A stretch of DNA of 64,000 nt, taken from contig VTPC01091320.1 in NCBI GenBank assembly GCA_011009095.1, positions 51,774-115,773 on the forward strand. Reading direction: 5' to 3'. Position 1 is the stretch's first letter; every line of letters begins with the position of its first letter. The position numbers and the translations under genes were made by a program. This document shows, piece by piece, positions 27,501 through 37,060 of this stretch. The notes under the pieces were generated by a model. The model saw only the letters and a program-made list of their open reading frames with translations. It did not search any database and had not been told where the DNA came from. The stretch comes from Ignelater luminosus. Lineage: Eukaryota > Arthropoda > Insecta > Coleoptera > Elateridae.

Positions 27501-30500
27501 GACATTAAAAAATTGCTAAAATAATAAAAAAAGAGTGCATCAGAATCTTCTCGCGCCAAGTTACAGAAGAGTTGTGTTTACTGAAATGTATAGAAAATCA
27601 TTTAGTTACGTGTTTTATTGCCACAGCTTAACGGGCTTTACTCCGTAACCTCCGTGACGCAATGACATACGAGAATCCATAAAAACGATTTATTCAGCTT
27701 TTTCTGATAAACTTGCTATAGCTACTCGCAGTTAACTATTTTTGGGTATCAATTATTATTAGTACATCTGGTTTATTGTGCTACTGGCCGTAGCCAGAAG
27801 CAAAAGCTTGGGCGGGCAAATAAAATTTGTGGTAGGGTGAATAAAATGCAGGGATGTATTTTACCGCTCTTTTCCGATTATTTTAGAGCAAGCAATAGTT
27901 ATAATAACTATATCCTTATTTACTTTACATCATCGTTTTCTATATACTTGGTAAGACGGTTAACGTGTAGTCTACTGTTTCAATTCTGCATAGGATGTTT
28001 GTGCAGTTGCATATAATTAGTATATTTTCAGCAAAAAAATATCTGGGAATGCAAAGCATAACCACAACGAACTCCGTTTTGTTACTTTTTTTCAGACTTC
28101 GGCAGCCATTTTAACCATGTTCCCGAGGTGATGTCAAAAAACTAAAAGTACACGTTTGTCTTATTTTTTGGTGTAAAATACGATTCTAAAGTAAAAAAAA
28201 TTTTTTTAAATTTTCCTGTTTTCGGCGGCCATTTTGACCATGTTCCCGAAGAGTTATCAAAAAGCTAAGATACTACGTAGTCTTTAGTTTTTGATGTAGA
28301 ATCCAAATCTGAAGTCAAAATTTCAAAATTTGACAAAAATGCGGACAGACATACAGACAGACAGACTTCGCAAATTCAGTAACGACTCCTTCGGAGTTCG
28401 TTGAATATGAGCAACCTGTAACAGAAAGCTTCCTGTACACATTTAAAATTCAAACGATCAACGATTTCTTCATGTTGATAGTTAGCGGTTAAAAGTAAAA
28501 GTGAAAATTATTTTTTAGTAAAATTATTTGTTTCATCATTTAAAGCTACCTTTTTCTATTTAGTTAGAAAAGTTTTTTATTTAAAGAGTATAAAAGATCC
28601 CTTGGGTCCATACATAAACTATTTTTTCAAGTACATGCTCTTACGAGGGTGGTCTGAAAAGTTTCCGACCTAACAAAGATACAAGACATTTTTTCTGAAA
28701 TTTTTTTTTATTATTCAACATAGTCGCCTTGTAACTCTACACACTTCTCCCAGCGATGCTCCCATCTCTGTAACCCGTCCAAATAGTACTCGGCATTTTT
28801 CTCTGCAAAATAATTGTTCGCGAAGGTGATTGCCTCTTCATTTGACGAAAATCTTTGTCCTCCGAGCGCAACTTTTAGATGAGGGAACAAAAAGAAGTCG
28901 CTTGGGGCTAGATCTGGTGAGTAAGGCGGATGGTCAAGCAGTTCAAACCATAATTCGTGGATTTTCGCCATGGCAACCGCTGAGGTGTGAGACGGTGCGT
29001 TGTCTTGGTGAAAAAGGATTTTCTTTTTCTGCAAATGTGGCCGTTTTTTCGCAAGTTCTGCCTTCAGCTTGTCAAGTAATGATACATAGTATGCTCCTGT
29101 AATGGTTTTTCCTTTTTGAAGATAATCGATTAAAATAACTCCATGACTATCCCAAAAAACAGTCGCCATCACTTTCCCAGCCGAAAAAACAGTTTTTGCT
29201 TTTTTTGGAGCCGGTTCCCCCTTTGCAGTCCACTGTTTGGACTGTATTTTTGTTTCGGGCGTATAATGGTGTATCCAAGTTTCATCTACAGTAATTAATC
29301 GGCGCCAAAACTCGGATTTATTTCGCCTAGACTGCGCCAAAAGAGCGTTGGAAATATTCATTCGAACACGTTTTTGGTCTAACGTGAGCAAACGCGGCAC
29401 CCAACGCGCGGACAGCTTTCTCATGCCTAAATGTTGATTTAATATGTGACAAACACGTTCTTTTGACATGTTCATAACCTCTGCTATCTCTCTCACTTTA
29501 ATTCGGCGGTCGTCTAGCACCATTTGGTGAACTTTGGCGATGTTTTCGTCGGTAGTTGCAGTTTTTGGACGTCCCGAACGTTCATCGTCTCCCAAGCTCT
29601 TACGGCCACGTTTAAATTCAGCAGCCCAAAATTTCACTGTGGTAAATGATGGTGCAGAGTCCCCATACACAGAATCCAACTCATCTTTTATTTGCGAAGG
29701 CGTATTGCCTTTCAAAAACAAATATTTAATGACAGCTCGATACTCGATTTTGTCCATTTTCACAAAAAACTCACATCAACTCACTCAAACGACTGTTACA
29801 TAAAAACTGCGCGTCCAAAATGGCTGAAACTTTGGTGAGTAACTGTCAACAGATGAACAACGAAATTCAGTAGCTTTTATTTACGAGTGCTGCCATCTTC
29901 ACGTTGAGGTCGGAAACTTTTCAGACCACCCTCGTATTTGATTCCGTTGTTAATGATAACTTGCATGCTGAAAGAGATCTAGAGTTTTGGATAGTTGCTA
30001 ACTGTTCTCTGTAGAGGTTGAATAATTAGAAATTTTTATTTTTATTAACTCAATAAATTGTTATAATAGTTAAATCGAAGTTAGACGAGAAAGCTTCATC
30101 ATTTGGTATTAAAGACGTTGGGTAACGCCCCACTAGTTTTCCACAGTGAAATACAACCTGGATTCTTAGCTAATATTAATTCTGTATTGAAACAAGAATT
30201 AATCAAGGATTGGAATGAATCAAAAAATCAAGATCAAGAAACATGCAACCAAAGATGCATCGTCTTCGAGATACTGGATATCAAAATTTAATTTATCGGA
30301 AACAATACGGTTAAAACTATCTAATAGGTCGCTTTGTCACCACTGTGATTAGCTCCTTATTGTAAGTCTCACTTATTAATTTTTGCGCCCAATAACAACT
30401 AGTGAGCTTTACGTTTAAGATCCTGCTAACTTAATTGGTAAAGCTATGATACGGTTTATCAAGGATGTGGGTTCGATTCCCACGCAAGATCTAAAGTTTT

Positions 30501-31391
30501 CTTTACACCATAATATAATATTTTTCCTATTTGATTCGTTTGTTAAATGGCAACTTCAAACAGTTAAAAAGAAAGATTCAAAGTTTTAGCTAATTTTAAG
30601 CTGTTCCGTGTAGAATGTGAATAGGGAAAGAATTTCCCTTTTATTAACTTAATAAATTGTTGCAATAGTTAAAGCGGAATTAGATAAGAAAATCGCAAAT
30701 GGATATTTAAAAATGTCGGGTGACGCCCCAGTAGTTTTCCATTGTGAAATATAATCCAGACTCTCGTGTCTTTTTAAATAAAAGTCAAATTTTTTTAATG
30801 AAACATTATCCACTATATAAATTCCATAAACTATACTTTATAAACTAAAAGTAGAAAATGCGTTATATGATAAGAAATTTTAAAAGTACTATAAGAAATC
30901 TTGCAAGGCTATAAAGATTAACTTAAAACGTTTGCTACTATTAATTCTCCCACGTGAATTATTCTCTAAGTTATAAAATTGCACATAAAATGTAATTTTA
31001 ACAGCATACGTATCTCTATACATGTTTTCAGAACAAAAAGACTCTGTAAATAAATGGGCATGCAAAAAAGGCTCATTAAGTTTAAAGCGACAACATATAA
31101 ACATTCTTCAAGTAAAAAGGTAAGAGAAAATTACATTTTATTGCCACTGAAGTAAGTTAAAAGAGTAACAGAGAGAGGATGTCGTTACATAAAACCGAGA
31201 AGATGGTGCATATAATATAAATTACCTGTCAGTGAGAAGTTCCAGACATCCATGTATGCCTCTATAAACGTTGCTGGGGAGAGCCTGGTTGGCCTGATCG
31301 AGGAGGTCGGAGAAACAGCCGCCCCCGCTAGACTTGCACATGTACCCCGTCGTTACACACGCTGGGAGGTTGCAAAAACAACGCACGTATT
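11620..31391 (-). CDS. BAMBI: BAMBI homologue (BMP and activin membrane-bound inhibitor), 4 exons, 5' incomplete
   Basis: Exons: 31391-31226, 12543-12380, 12315-12108 and 12049-11620. Phases agree at every junction and give about 322 residues plus an unseen N-terminus. The ectodomain has the cysteine pattern of a TGF-beta receptor-like fold (RCFCNLPACVTTGYMCKS, GCFSDLL, then CCYHDMCNH). A near-signature stretch, EVWFRAATIAVPICG, leads into the single transmembrane helix and LLRTES, closely matching vertebrate BAMBI. There is no kinase domain. By family knowledge BAMBI is a decoy type I receptor that blocks BMP/activin signalling at the plasma membrane. The cytoplasmic tail is longer than in human (260 aa in total) and His-rich (SYRHHNIIHKEHF). 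The intron between 12544 and 31225 is about 18.7 kb and full of transposons. The next one is only 64 bp. The signal-peptide exon was not found. Confidence 0.93.
12544..13924. other. Intronic AT-rich DNA, no gene seen
   Basis: This is the 3' end of the large BAMBI intron. Short open frames occur on both strands with no recognisable family. A primer-site-like sequence occurs at 13369-13387 (see findings). Confidence 0.4.
13925..15620 (+). mobile_element. Decayed LINE, internally deleted (endonuclease, RT and tail fragments)
   Basis: The endonuclease start is at 14106-14372 (REARKLNQVIKKMLDYKLDI, GTEFREFKTSDGMTALYSGT). A piece near 14520 resembles the conserved SDHHLV block. The pre-RT linker at 14775-15158 ends in AVKRTKYGKAPG. 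A single RT block, KQGCILTLTLFIFVLDRVMR, is near 15195. The tail (about 15430-15565) ends FVKALWSGWNYKSS. The order is right, but most of the RT is missing between 15158 and 15190. The pattern fits a LINE family often annotated in insects as craniofacial development protein 2-like. Many frame breaks make it an old, inactive copy. Its edges are approximate. Confidence 0.82.
15621..17721. other. No gene seen
   Basis: AT-rich intronic DNA. An 88-residue minus-strand open frame at 16413-16679 matches no family I know. A primer-site-like sequence lies at 15949-15968 (see findings). Confidence 0.35.
17722..18195. repeat. Degenerate tandem repeat with CCATTAACCTTCTTAGAG core
   Basis: At least five diverged units, each roughly 70-110 bp, share a block like CTTCGCCCTCCATTAACC, then TTCTTAGAGCTAAATACGA, then a GGGTCGGG-like segment. 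Core copies begin near 17735, 17870, 17935, 17995, 18090 and 18180. The same family recurs at 19860-20055, 37080-37520 and 46470-46750. No open frame is shared among units. Confidence 0.7.
18392..19255. mobile_element. Fold-back element, 864 bp, long inverted ends, TA-flanked
   Basis: The ends are inverted repeats of about 190 bp and over 90% identical. The left starts CAGTGTGTCCCAATT and the right ends AATTGGGACACACTG. TA dinucleotides at 18390-18391 and 19256-19257 look like a Tc1/mariner-type target duplication. Further inverted matches continue inward (GTGTGCCATGAC near 18821 against its complement near 19045; TTGCTAAAACAAA against TTTGTTTTAGCAA). The whole copy would therefore fold into one hairpin centred near 18925. 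A segment of about 210 bp on the left arm (about 18585-18795) has no partner on the right. No transposase is encoded. The superfamily is inferred only from TA and the CAGTGTGTCCC end. Confidence 0.88.
19256..22461. other. No gene; contains further copies of the CCATTAACC repeat
   Basis: At 19860-19945 the repeat core is on the minus strand (TCTAAGAAGGTTAATG), and at 20004-20053 on the plus strand (TCCTCCATTAAC). The remainder is AT-rich with no recognisable frames. A perfect 12-bp palindrome CACGTATACGTG lies near 21660. Confidence 0.45.
22462..23752 (+). mobile_element. mariner element (DD34D), about 1.29 kb
   Basis: The right end reads CTCATTACTTTTCTC...CCTCG followed by TA (23753-23754). 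Its complement, CGAGGTATGTG, is typical of insect mariners. The left end has decayed. A weak match near 22462-22501 ends TCATAC, like the inner part of the right repeat, and would give the usual length of about 1.3 kb. The left coordinate is therefore approximate. It lies inside the large BAMBI intron, antisense to the host gene. Confidence 0.8.
22654..23715 (+). CDS. mariner transposase, open 353 aa
   Basis: Cut-and-paste transposase of the Tc1/mariner superfamily, nuclear by family knowledge. The start at 22654 (MEHRNLEQRCAIKFCVKL) matches the usual N-terminus of this lineage; an upstream in-frame ATG at 22630 is less likely. Residues 1-110 form the helix-turn-helix DNA-binding part, with the linker PRSGRPS at 61-67. 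The catalytic triad is D159 (GDESW), D252 (HHDNASCH) and D287 (PDLSPCD), with exactly 34 residues between the last two. The C-terminus YFEGDNIG is typical. Relatives are often annotated as SETMAR-like or GVQW3-like proteins. No stops or frameshifts are seen. It is clearly a different lineage from the two copies at 28.7 and 57 kb. Confidence 0.93.
   Translation: MEHRNLEQRCAIKFCVKLDESASVTFEKLKQVYGEQCLSRAQVFRWHKSVLDGREHVEDEPRSGRPSTSKTDENVERVRALVRSDRRLTIRMMSEQVNLNTFTVHQILTDNLNMRKICAKMVPKNLTTEQKNIRKNVCADLLEWIANDQDFFNCVITGDESWIFKYDPETKRQSEEWHTPSSPRPKKCRMSKSKIKTMLICFFDSKGIVHKQFVPPGQTVNKVFYKSILEKPRKRVIRVRPDIADKWMLHHDNASCHTAISISEFLTSKRITVVPHPPYSPDLSPCDFFLFPKLKPLLKGRHFGTLENIQKTVTDQLKAIPVEDFQRCYQEWEQRLRRCIAAQGNYFEGDNIG
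24010..24840. repeat. Diverged tandem duplication, about 440-bp period
   Basis: Blocks in the first unit reappear in order in the second. TTGGCAAAAGG (24017) matches TTGGCAAAATGG (24453). GACTCCTAGTCCTAGTC (24066) matches AACTCCTAGTTCTAGTC (24525). GAGCTTCTTTCAATATC (24199) matches AAGCTTCTTTCAAGATC (24684). No long frame is shared. The repeat type is unknown. Confidence 0.65.
24841..28060. other. No gene seen; one ATG/GAT microsatellite
   Basis: Intronic AT-rich DNA. An imperfect GAT tract lies at about 25802-25828. Short open frames on both strands match nothing known. Confidence 0.4.
28062..28404. repeat. Short repeat unit with inverted ends and two internal copies
   Basis: AACGAACTCCG near 28064 is matched by its complement CGGAGTTCGTT near 28394. 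Between them lie two direct copies, roughly 130 bp apart, of GGCAGCCATTTTAACC / GGCGGCCATTTTGACC followed by ATGTTCCCGA. A run of ACAGACAGACAGACTTCG follows. The arrangement looks like a small mobile repeat. No target duplication was identified. Confidence 0.5.
28644..29934 (-). mobile_element. mariner element (DD34D), complete, 1291 bp
   Basis: The termini are inverted repeats starting CGAGGGTGGTCTGAAAAG and running about 28 bp to TTTCCGACCT. TA flanks both sides (28642-28643 and 29935-29936). Length and structure are those of a full mariner. It carries an open transposase on the minus strand. A second copy lies at 56884-58178. Confidence 0.95.
28711..29763 (-). CDS. mariner transposase, open 350 aa, apparently intact
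   Basis: Begins MKMDKIEYRAVIKYLFLKGN. Residues 1-115 form the paired helix-turn-helix DNA-binding region, with the linker ERSGRPKT near 61-68 and WVPRLLT at 121-127. The catalytic acids are D160 (VDETW), D254 (HQDNAPSH) and D289 (PDLAPSD), with 34 residues between the last two, which defines mariner DD34D. The protein ends WEKCVELQGDYVE, as full-length family members do. No internal stop is seen and both terminal repeats are present. By sequence alone it looks competent, though activity is not shown. Confidence 0.95.
   Translation of the reverse strand: MKMDKIEYRAVIKYLFLKGNTPSQIKDELDSVYGDSAPSFTTVKFWAAEFKRGRKSLGDDERSGRPKTATTDENIAKVHQMVLDDRRIKVREIAEVMNMSKERVCHILNQHLGMRKLSARWVPRLLTLDQKRVRMNISNALLAQSRRNKSEFWRRLITVDETWIHHYTPETKIQSKQWTAKGEPAPKKAKTVFSAGKVMATVFWDSHGVILIDYLQKGKTITGAYYVSLLDKLKAELAKKRPHLQKKKILFHQDNAPSHTSAVAMAKIHELWFELLDHPPYSPDLAPSDFFLFPHLKVALGGQRFSSNEEAITFANNYFAEKNAEYYLDGLQRWEHRWEKCVELQGDYVE
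29950..30175. repeat. Dispersed repeat, copy 1
   Basis: Shares TTTTATTAACTCAATAAATTG and GGGTAACGCCCCACTAG with copy 2 about 605 bp downstream (30540-30775), in direct orientation. A mariner has inserted just to its left. The family is unknown. Confidence 0.6.
30420..30491 (+). tRNA. tRNA-like sequence or tRNA pseudogene, 72 nt
   Basis: It folds as a cloverleaf. The acceptor ATCCTGC pairs with GCAAGAT with one mismatch. TA is at positions 8-9. The D arm ACTT/AAGC has loop AATTGGTA and one mismatch. The anticodon arm has one mismatch. The T arm is perfect, GTGGG TTCGATT CCCAC. A-box-like and B-box sequences (GGTTCGATTCC) are present, and a TTTT run follows a few bases after the end. The formal anticodon is GGT, but position 33 is C instead of the near-universal T, and GGT is not a usual eukaryotic Thr anticodon. 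This argues for a pseudogene or SINE head rather than a working tRNA. Confidence 0.5.
30540..30775. repeat. Dispersed repeat, copy 2
   Basis: Carries TTTTATTAACTTAATAAATT and GGGTGACGCCCCAGTAG at the same spacing as copy 1. The two copies flank the tRNA-like sequence at 30420-30491. Confidence 0.6.
31226..31391 (-). CDS. BAMBI: BAMBI exon for the cysteine-rich N-terminal ectodomain
   Basis: The acceptor TTTTCAG precedes 31391 and the donor AG|GTAATT follows 31226. It encodes EYVRCFCNLPACV, GYMCKS, CFSDLLDQ and HGCLELLTDR. It begins in phase 1 and ends in phase 2, which joins correctly to the exon at 12543. Base composition is clearly more GC-rich than the flanking DNA, as expected for a conserved coding exon. 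Confidence 0.9.
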
Positions 31392-32249
31392 CTGAAAACA
31401 AAAACCATAAAATTTTAATACACAACCGGCTTATTAATTATCTGCTCTAGCTTATTTTATATTCTTGATTAGTCGATTCCATGCAATCATAATATACAAA
31501 TATAAAATGCAACTCCTCGTCGAGAAGTACGAAAATAAAATATAAAGTACCTTCCTTTATTTTATTTATGGAACGGAGACTGAAACATTACCTACTTTGC
31601 ATATTGGCGACGTGCTGGTGAAGGTGGCGGACATATAAATAAGCATATTGCAATAAATATTTACAACTTAATTATTATTATTATCATTATTATTTGTGTT
31701 TGCTCACTCCCTCGTATATCATTGAACTGCACTTGAATTGAGAAACTGATTACAGAACACGCTTTTCCCCCAAGAGGAAAAGTAGCATTAATTCTAATTT
31801 TCCGAAATTAATTATTTAATATCCAAGTGTAAAACTAGATTATAATTTCAAACAAAATAAAATGTTACCCAATTTTGTTTCCACCAGGAAAATTCCAAGT
31901 TATTATCAAGTGTTACGATTCTTATTATAAAAATTTTCAAATTGATTAAGTTACCAATTCTCGTCCTAAAGAATTAAAATTTATTCAGCATTGTATTGAT
32001 AAGCATCAATGTAATATCAACGCAATCACTGAATAATAACAAACTTAACCTTTATCCAAATGACAAAGAAGATTAATGGTTAATACACGTTGACAGATTG
32101 TAAGTGTTCAACATTACATTAACAGAATTAAATATTGCAAAAGTGCGCTGTGTTCCATTCTATATTCGACATAAGAAAAGTCTTTTTCAGAAAACTACAA
32201 TAGTCATTATACTTCTGTATCTGCAGTCATTTCTAGATTGTTTTCTTTT

Positions 32250-32600
32250 GGGTAAGAAGTTTGAAAGGAATACCAAACACAAGGAGGCACAGAATTCGAA
32301 ATCTTTCAAGAGTGAAACCGTTTCCTCGAAAACAGCAAAACGATTTCACCCTGGAGACGTCGGTCTGGAACTCTGAGGCTTCCCACCTTGCGTTCTCTCC
32401 CTACGTCACCTATCTAGGCATCACTTTTATCTCCACGGTAAACTGGAATGCCCAACTAAGGCACTGCTTGAACTTGGTCCGGCAACGCCTGATTTGTTGT
32501 CTAGGCTCAACGGAGGCATTCCGCCATATACTGTTTGCCGATTGTGACAAAAGGAAAGGGCCATCATAGGGAGATTCTGCGCCTAGACCTTTAGAATCAG
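32250..32600 (+). mobile_element. LINE fragment (Jockey-like RT C-terminal region)
   Basis: One frame reads ETSVWNSEASHLAFSPYVTYLGITF, then NWNAQLRHCLNLVRQRL. This resembles the post-catalytic YLGV, W and RAR region of Jockey-type reverse transcriptases. A following FADCDKR segment corresponds to the conserved block further downstream. Only a few hundred bases remain, with no RT active site. Its edges are uncertain. Confidence 0.55.
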
Positions 32601-35600
32601 ACCTCCCTCTTCTATCAGCAAACCCAAGAGCAAACCAAAACACACGTCGACGATCTTCATCAACAACTCCGAAAATCTTTCTCCCGAGTTAGAGGACATC
32701 TTCGAAAAGGTAAGATAGCACAACCAAAATCCAGTTTTCCCATCTACAAACAACACAACCCATCCTGGTCGAAGAGAAAGTTTAGCAGTCAGTCGATGCT
32801 GAACTACAGATTTAATCAACTTCTGTATGCTCTATAACTCTGCAGAATGTTACCAACATAAATAAACATAGGAAAGTAGTTGAAAAGCATGTAAGAAGAG
32901 TAAACATTTTCCTATCCGGTGAACAATAATCAGTCAAGAAATTTTGCTTCATTTCTGTTCTTATATTAGAATTAAATGGCCAAATCCTTGTGAATCCATT
33001 TCTAGGCTAACTGGATCTTTTCGAATCGAAAACCAAGGCATCTATCTCTGTTGATCAAACTTTTTCCTCTTCTTGACTTTAATTTGAAGGATATTTATTG
33101 CTTCTTTTTTTGTCAGCTTATGTGGGGAATAGAAATGGCTTGTCAGTATAAATCGTTCATTCCTCACAGAAACTTCAGAGTCTGGCTTAGACTCAGGAAA
33201 GAAGCAACGATGTTTGCATAGCATTTTTCGTCTAGTCTCTGTCTTTGCACACCTCACCCAGAAAAAACTATTTTAGAACGGCGTGGTAATTTTGACCTAG
33301 CCATAAGGTGAGAATTAGTTCTACTCCGTATGAGACTATGATTAACAGCACCTCAATGCGCAACGTTCTAACAAGTTCCCATACTTTCATTGCCGAACCT
33401 TTGAACTACAATTATTTCTCAGAATAAGTAAGGATCTAAGATTTTGTGTAATATTTGCAATTCATCTAGTTGTTGTTTCAGTATTCTTTGAAACGATGCT
33501 CAGTACAGTATGACCGCTTCGCGAAGAGAAGAGAAGAACAACCATGTAAATGCCAAAGATTGCTCAGGAATGGAAAAGGTCAAGCAACTTTCAGAACCAG
33601 GTCTGTATGCAACTCAAAGCTCACGTACGGAAAATATCTTATATTTTTAGGAACTGTTGGTTTTTTCTCCGATTCTGATAACTTTGGGACATTAAAAAGG
33701 GTGAGTTTGTTTTTAAGAATAAACTCTGCGATTAAGAATGAATGCAATATGGAAAAACCAGTCAATGCTAAAAAAATTCTAAATAGGATGAAAAACTGGC
33801 GATGAACGTAGCTTTGAGAACCTGTTGGCAATCGTAGATTTTGTTCTAGTTATTATTCTTTTCAATAATTCCAAAATCTTTATATTTGTTTATTGATTTC
33901 CTTAAGATTCTTATTCAAATGCTTCTGATTCTTTTGAGATTAACTTCGTTTGTTTCTTTATCAAAGTTTTTTAGCGTTTAATGTCCTTCAAAATATGTTC
34001 ATAATGCTTAACTCCACATAATAGGACCTTCTTAGCCAGGCTTAGTAGCTAGAAACCTAGAAATAGCTCACGTTTCGTGTTACCTGTGTTAGGTAAATTT
34101 GTGCTAGCAGACACGCACGGAAGAGGAGTTTCATCAACATGATAGTTCTCGATATCCAATAAATTCTCGTTTGCTTCAAAACCCATTTTTGGATGACGGA
34201 TAGTCAATTTATAATTTCATTAATTTGACATCGGTAACTCAACCTAACAGTATATTTTGTAAGAGCCCAGAACTCAATTCTTAAATTATTGCACAACAGT
34301 GGATTCTAGATAATTTCATGATGAAGTTAGCTAAAGAAACCAACAGATGTCTCTTTTTTGAGATTCCTAGCAAAAAAGTTTGCATCGAAACGCAAAATGT
34401 AGTGGACCAAAAGCGTTAGGCAGAACTTTTGCAAAATGTTGAACAAAAATTTCAACTTCCTCGGCATTTTCTTAAGGCACTTTGTGACATTTCAATCTTT
34501 TCAATATTGATTGAACAGTGGCCATTATGTGTGTTATTCCTCTCCAGTCAGGAATGTAAACAAGCAGTGGCGCGGCTCGCGGTTATACTCGCAGCTGTGC
34601 TGAAGGTGATAGACGCGAAATGTAGAGTGTTCTGTGTGAAGCCGCGATCAGAGGTCAAATGGTAGCGCAGTGACGGTATCTTCAATGTTGTTATGCAGAG
34701 AAGCAATTGCTAGATGTTTTTGCTATACTGTATGCAATTTAGCAAATAGTCTCTTGTCCAACAAGAAAATCACGGTTCAGGTTGAGCTCGACGATTTGAA
34801 TATCTGATTTGCAATAAAATTGATGAAAGATAATTCAAATCATTCTCCAGACCTACCTATAAAAAGCCATTAGGATTAATCTCAGATTATCAATCATATT
34901 TTCAATTACCCTTTTAAATTTCCTAAAGTATTCAAGGTTCTTTTTTAGGTTAACGAACATTTTTTATGAAACTAGCCCAGTGCAGTTTATGTTGTCCAAG
35001 ATCAGAAGAATTTCTTGAATTTGTAATTACAAGCATAAATCTTTTATGTCACTTAAAGCGATGTCATTTTTGAAAATATTAATGTAAAAAAGCCATTAAC
35101 TTCTGAGTTAATAAAACTAACCACTCCAGTTACTACCACTTGCACTAAAGAACAAAGGTTGCGTTACAAAATCTATTACAGTGATTTATTATAGTAGCAG
35201 TAGCATTTTGAAAATTTCTAGAAACTGGTCATGTTTTTAATTTCCAGTTATTAAATCCCGTTTTGCATATCGCGTGTGCACTTGTAAGAACTTGCGCGAC
35301 CCGTACATTGACATTAGCAACTCATTCTAGGAAAATTACCGAAGTTCATTTGTGTTATCAGAAATTATTATTGTTCTCATTATTACTACAATTTATTATT
35401 CCAAGTGGATTCCTACTATTTATTGATTATTAATATTATTTACAATTAAAATATCTCGTGTAAGTTATAATTTCTGATTTTATCAATAATAAATCTTGCT
35501 TGGAAAGTTTTATTTTTACGTCAAAAGTGTATAATATAATAAGTTATTCACTTGAGTTATTTAATTATGTATGTCAGTGGTAATATTTATTTTTAAAGGT

Positions 35601-37060
35601 AATTTTAGAAAGTAATTATTCAAAATACAACTCGCCGTTAGTTTTGACACATTCCTAATAAATCAACGGTTGTTAGCATTTCAGAAGCTTTCTGGTGTAC
35701 ATTTTCAAGGTGTTTTCATGCATAGTTTTTCTGTAGATACTGAATCTATTTTAAATGATTTACGTAAACAAACATTTCTAACCTTAAAATTAAAAGAAAT
35801 ATATTACTTTCAACTATTTGTGTATCTAACCTTACTTTTTTATAGATTATAAGCCTATAGATATCGTTAAATCTCGAGCAGCATTCTGAAATGACTTATA
35901 GCGATTCTGGAGTTGTTTTGATAAATTGACGAGGACTTTTATCAATCTTATTGATTGCTGAAGGTCTGATTTAAAGTTTTTTTTGATGTCATCGCTCAAA
36001 CAATTAACACCAAGCAAAAATTTTCGATATAACATACCCTCCAATCCGTAAATGCTTTAATGTTCTTCCGTGATGTAAGACTCATTGTTATGTAGTAGGA
36101 TAAGGAGGAAGTAAAGCAAATAATGCTAGGGCAAAAGTCAAATATATTAATGCATGAATGCTTATCTGTCCACCATTTTCCAGAAATGCTCAAAAATCTG
36201 GTTAATAACTGCAAAGGCGAAAGGAAGCAACTTTATCCGCATTGTTTATAATTTGTACTTATGCTAATTGACCCAGAAATGGAATTTATACTAGATACCA
36301 TCAAGCTGATGCAACTCATAGAATAAATAAGAAATACATGTTTTAAGTTTTGGTCATATTATAGTGTTCTGCTTTATCAGAAATCAACAAAAAGAAGACG
36401 ATAAGCTAAATACTATTGAAAATAGGAAAAAATTAAAGCAGAACGAAGAAATAAGGGAAATGAAAAAACAACCACATATAGAAAGCTCGAAAGATGTAAA
36501 TAAGACAAAAAGTCAGCGCAACGCAAATATCACCAGGAAGTGGGAGAAATTCAGAAAGAAGGGTAAAAGGAAAAAAAAATGGAGGAAAATATATTGACAA
36601 AAGAGAGTAGAAAACAAACGAGATACAATAAGAGAGAAACACAGAAAAAAAGAATGAAAGAAAAAGGGTGTAAAAGAGCCAAGGATAATTAAAATACTCA
36701 AAAAAAAGAAAGGTAAGAACAAGGCAGATCTTAGTCGTTAAGTCAATGAAGTGATTGATCGGTAAAGAGAGATGCAAACTGCATTCTATTTAAAAGACAC
36801 TGCTATAGTTCCGCACCCATCATAATTCAACTCGATCACAAAAAGCAGAATTCTCCAAAATAACTTTCGCTTCGGATTATTGGACGCACTTATGGCATTT
36901 ATTGTCTTAAGAATTACATGAAATTTTATGCAACTCTGCTCTTCTCCACTACTTCATATCTAAGCCCTCTCTATCTCCGGTCGCTAAAATGCTCCTCTTC
37001 TCTGTCCCTCTTGATATAGAAAAGAGTGTGACTTACCTACGACGGCTACTGATCAAGGCC
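32601..37060. other. No gene seen
   Basis: AT-rich DNA upstream of the BAMBI ectodomain exon. A CpG-richer patch at about 34555-34670 carries no convincing exon. A long A-rich, Lys-coding patch at about 36370-36720 may be LINE debris. No signal-peptide exon that fits the BAMBI splice phase was found. Confidence 0.4.

Noticed and set aside
28830-29803. Plus-strand open frames opposite the mariner transposase (also 57071-58117 and minus frames at 22700-23424)
   Set aside because: They are shadows of the transposase reading frames and recur in both copies because the DNA is duplicated.
34429-34665. 78-aa plus-strand open frame with a CpG-rich 3' part
   Set aside because: Hydrophobic in places but no family, and the start lies in unrelated AT-rich DNA. 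The CpG patch may be regulatory, but nothing supports that.
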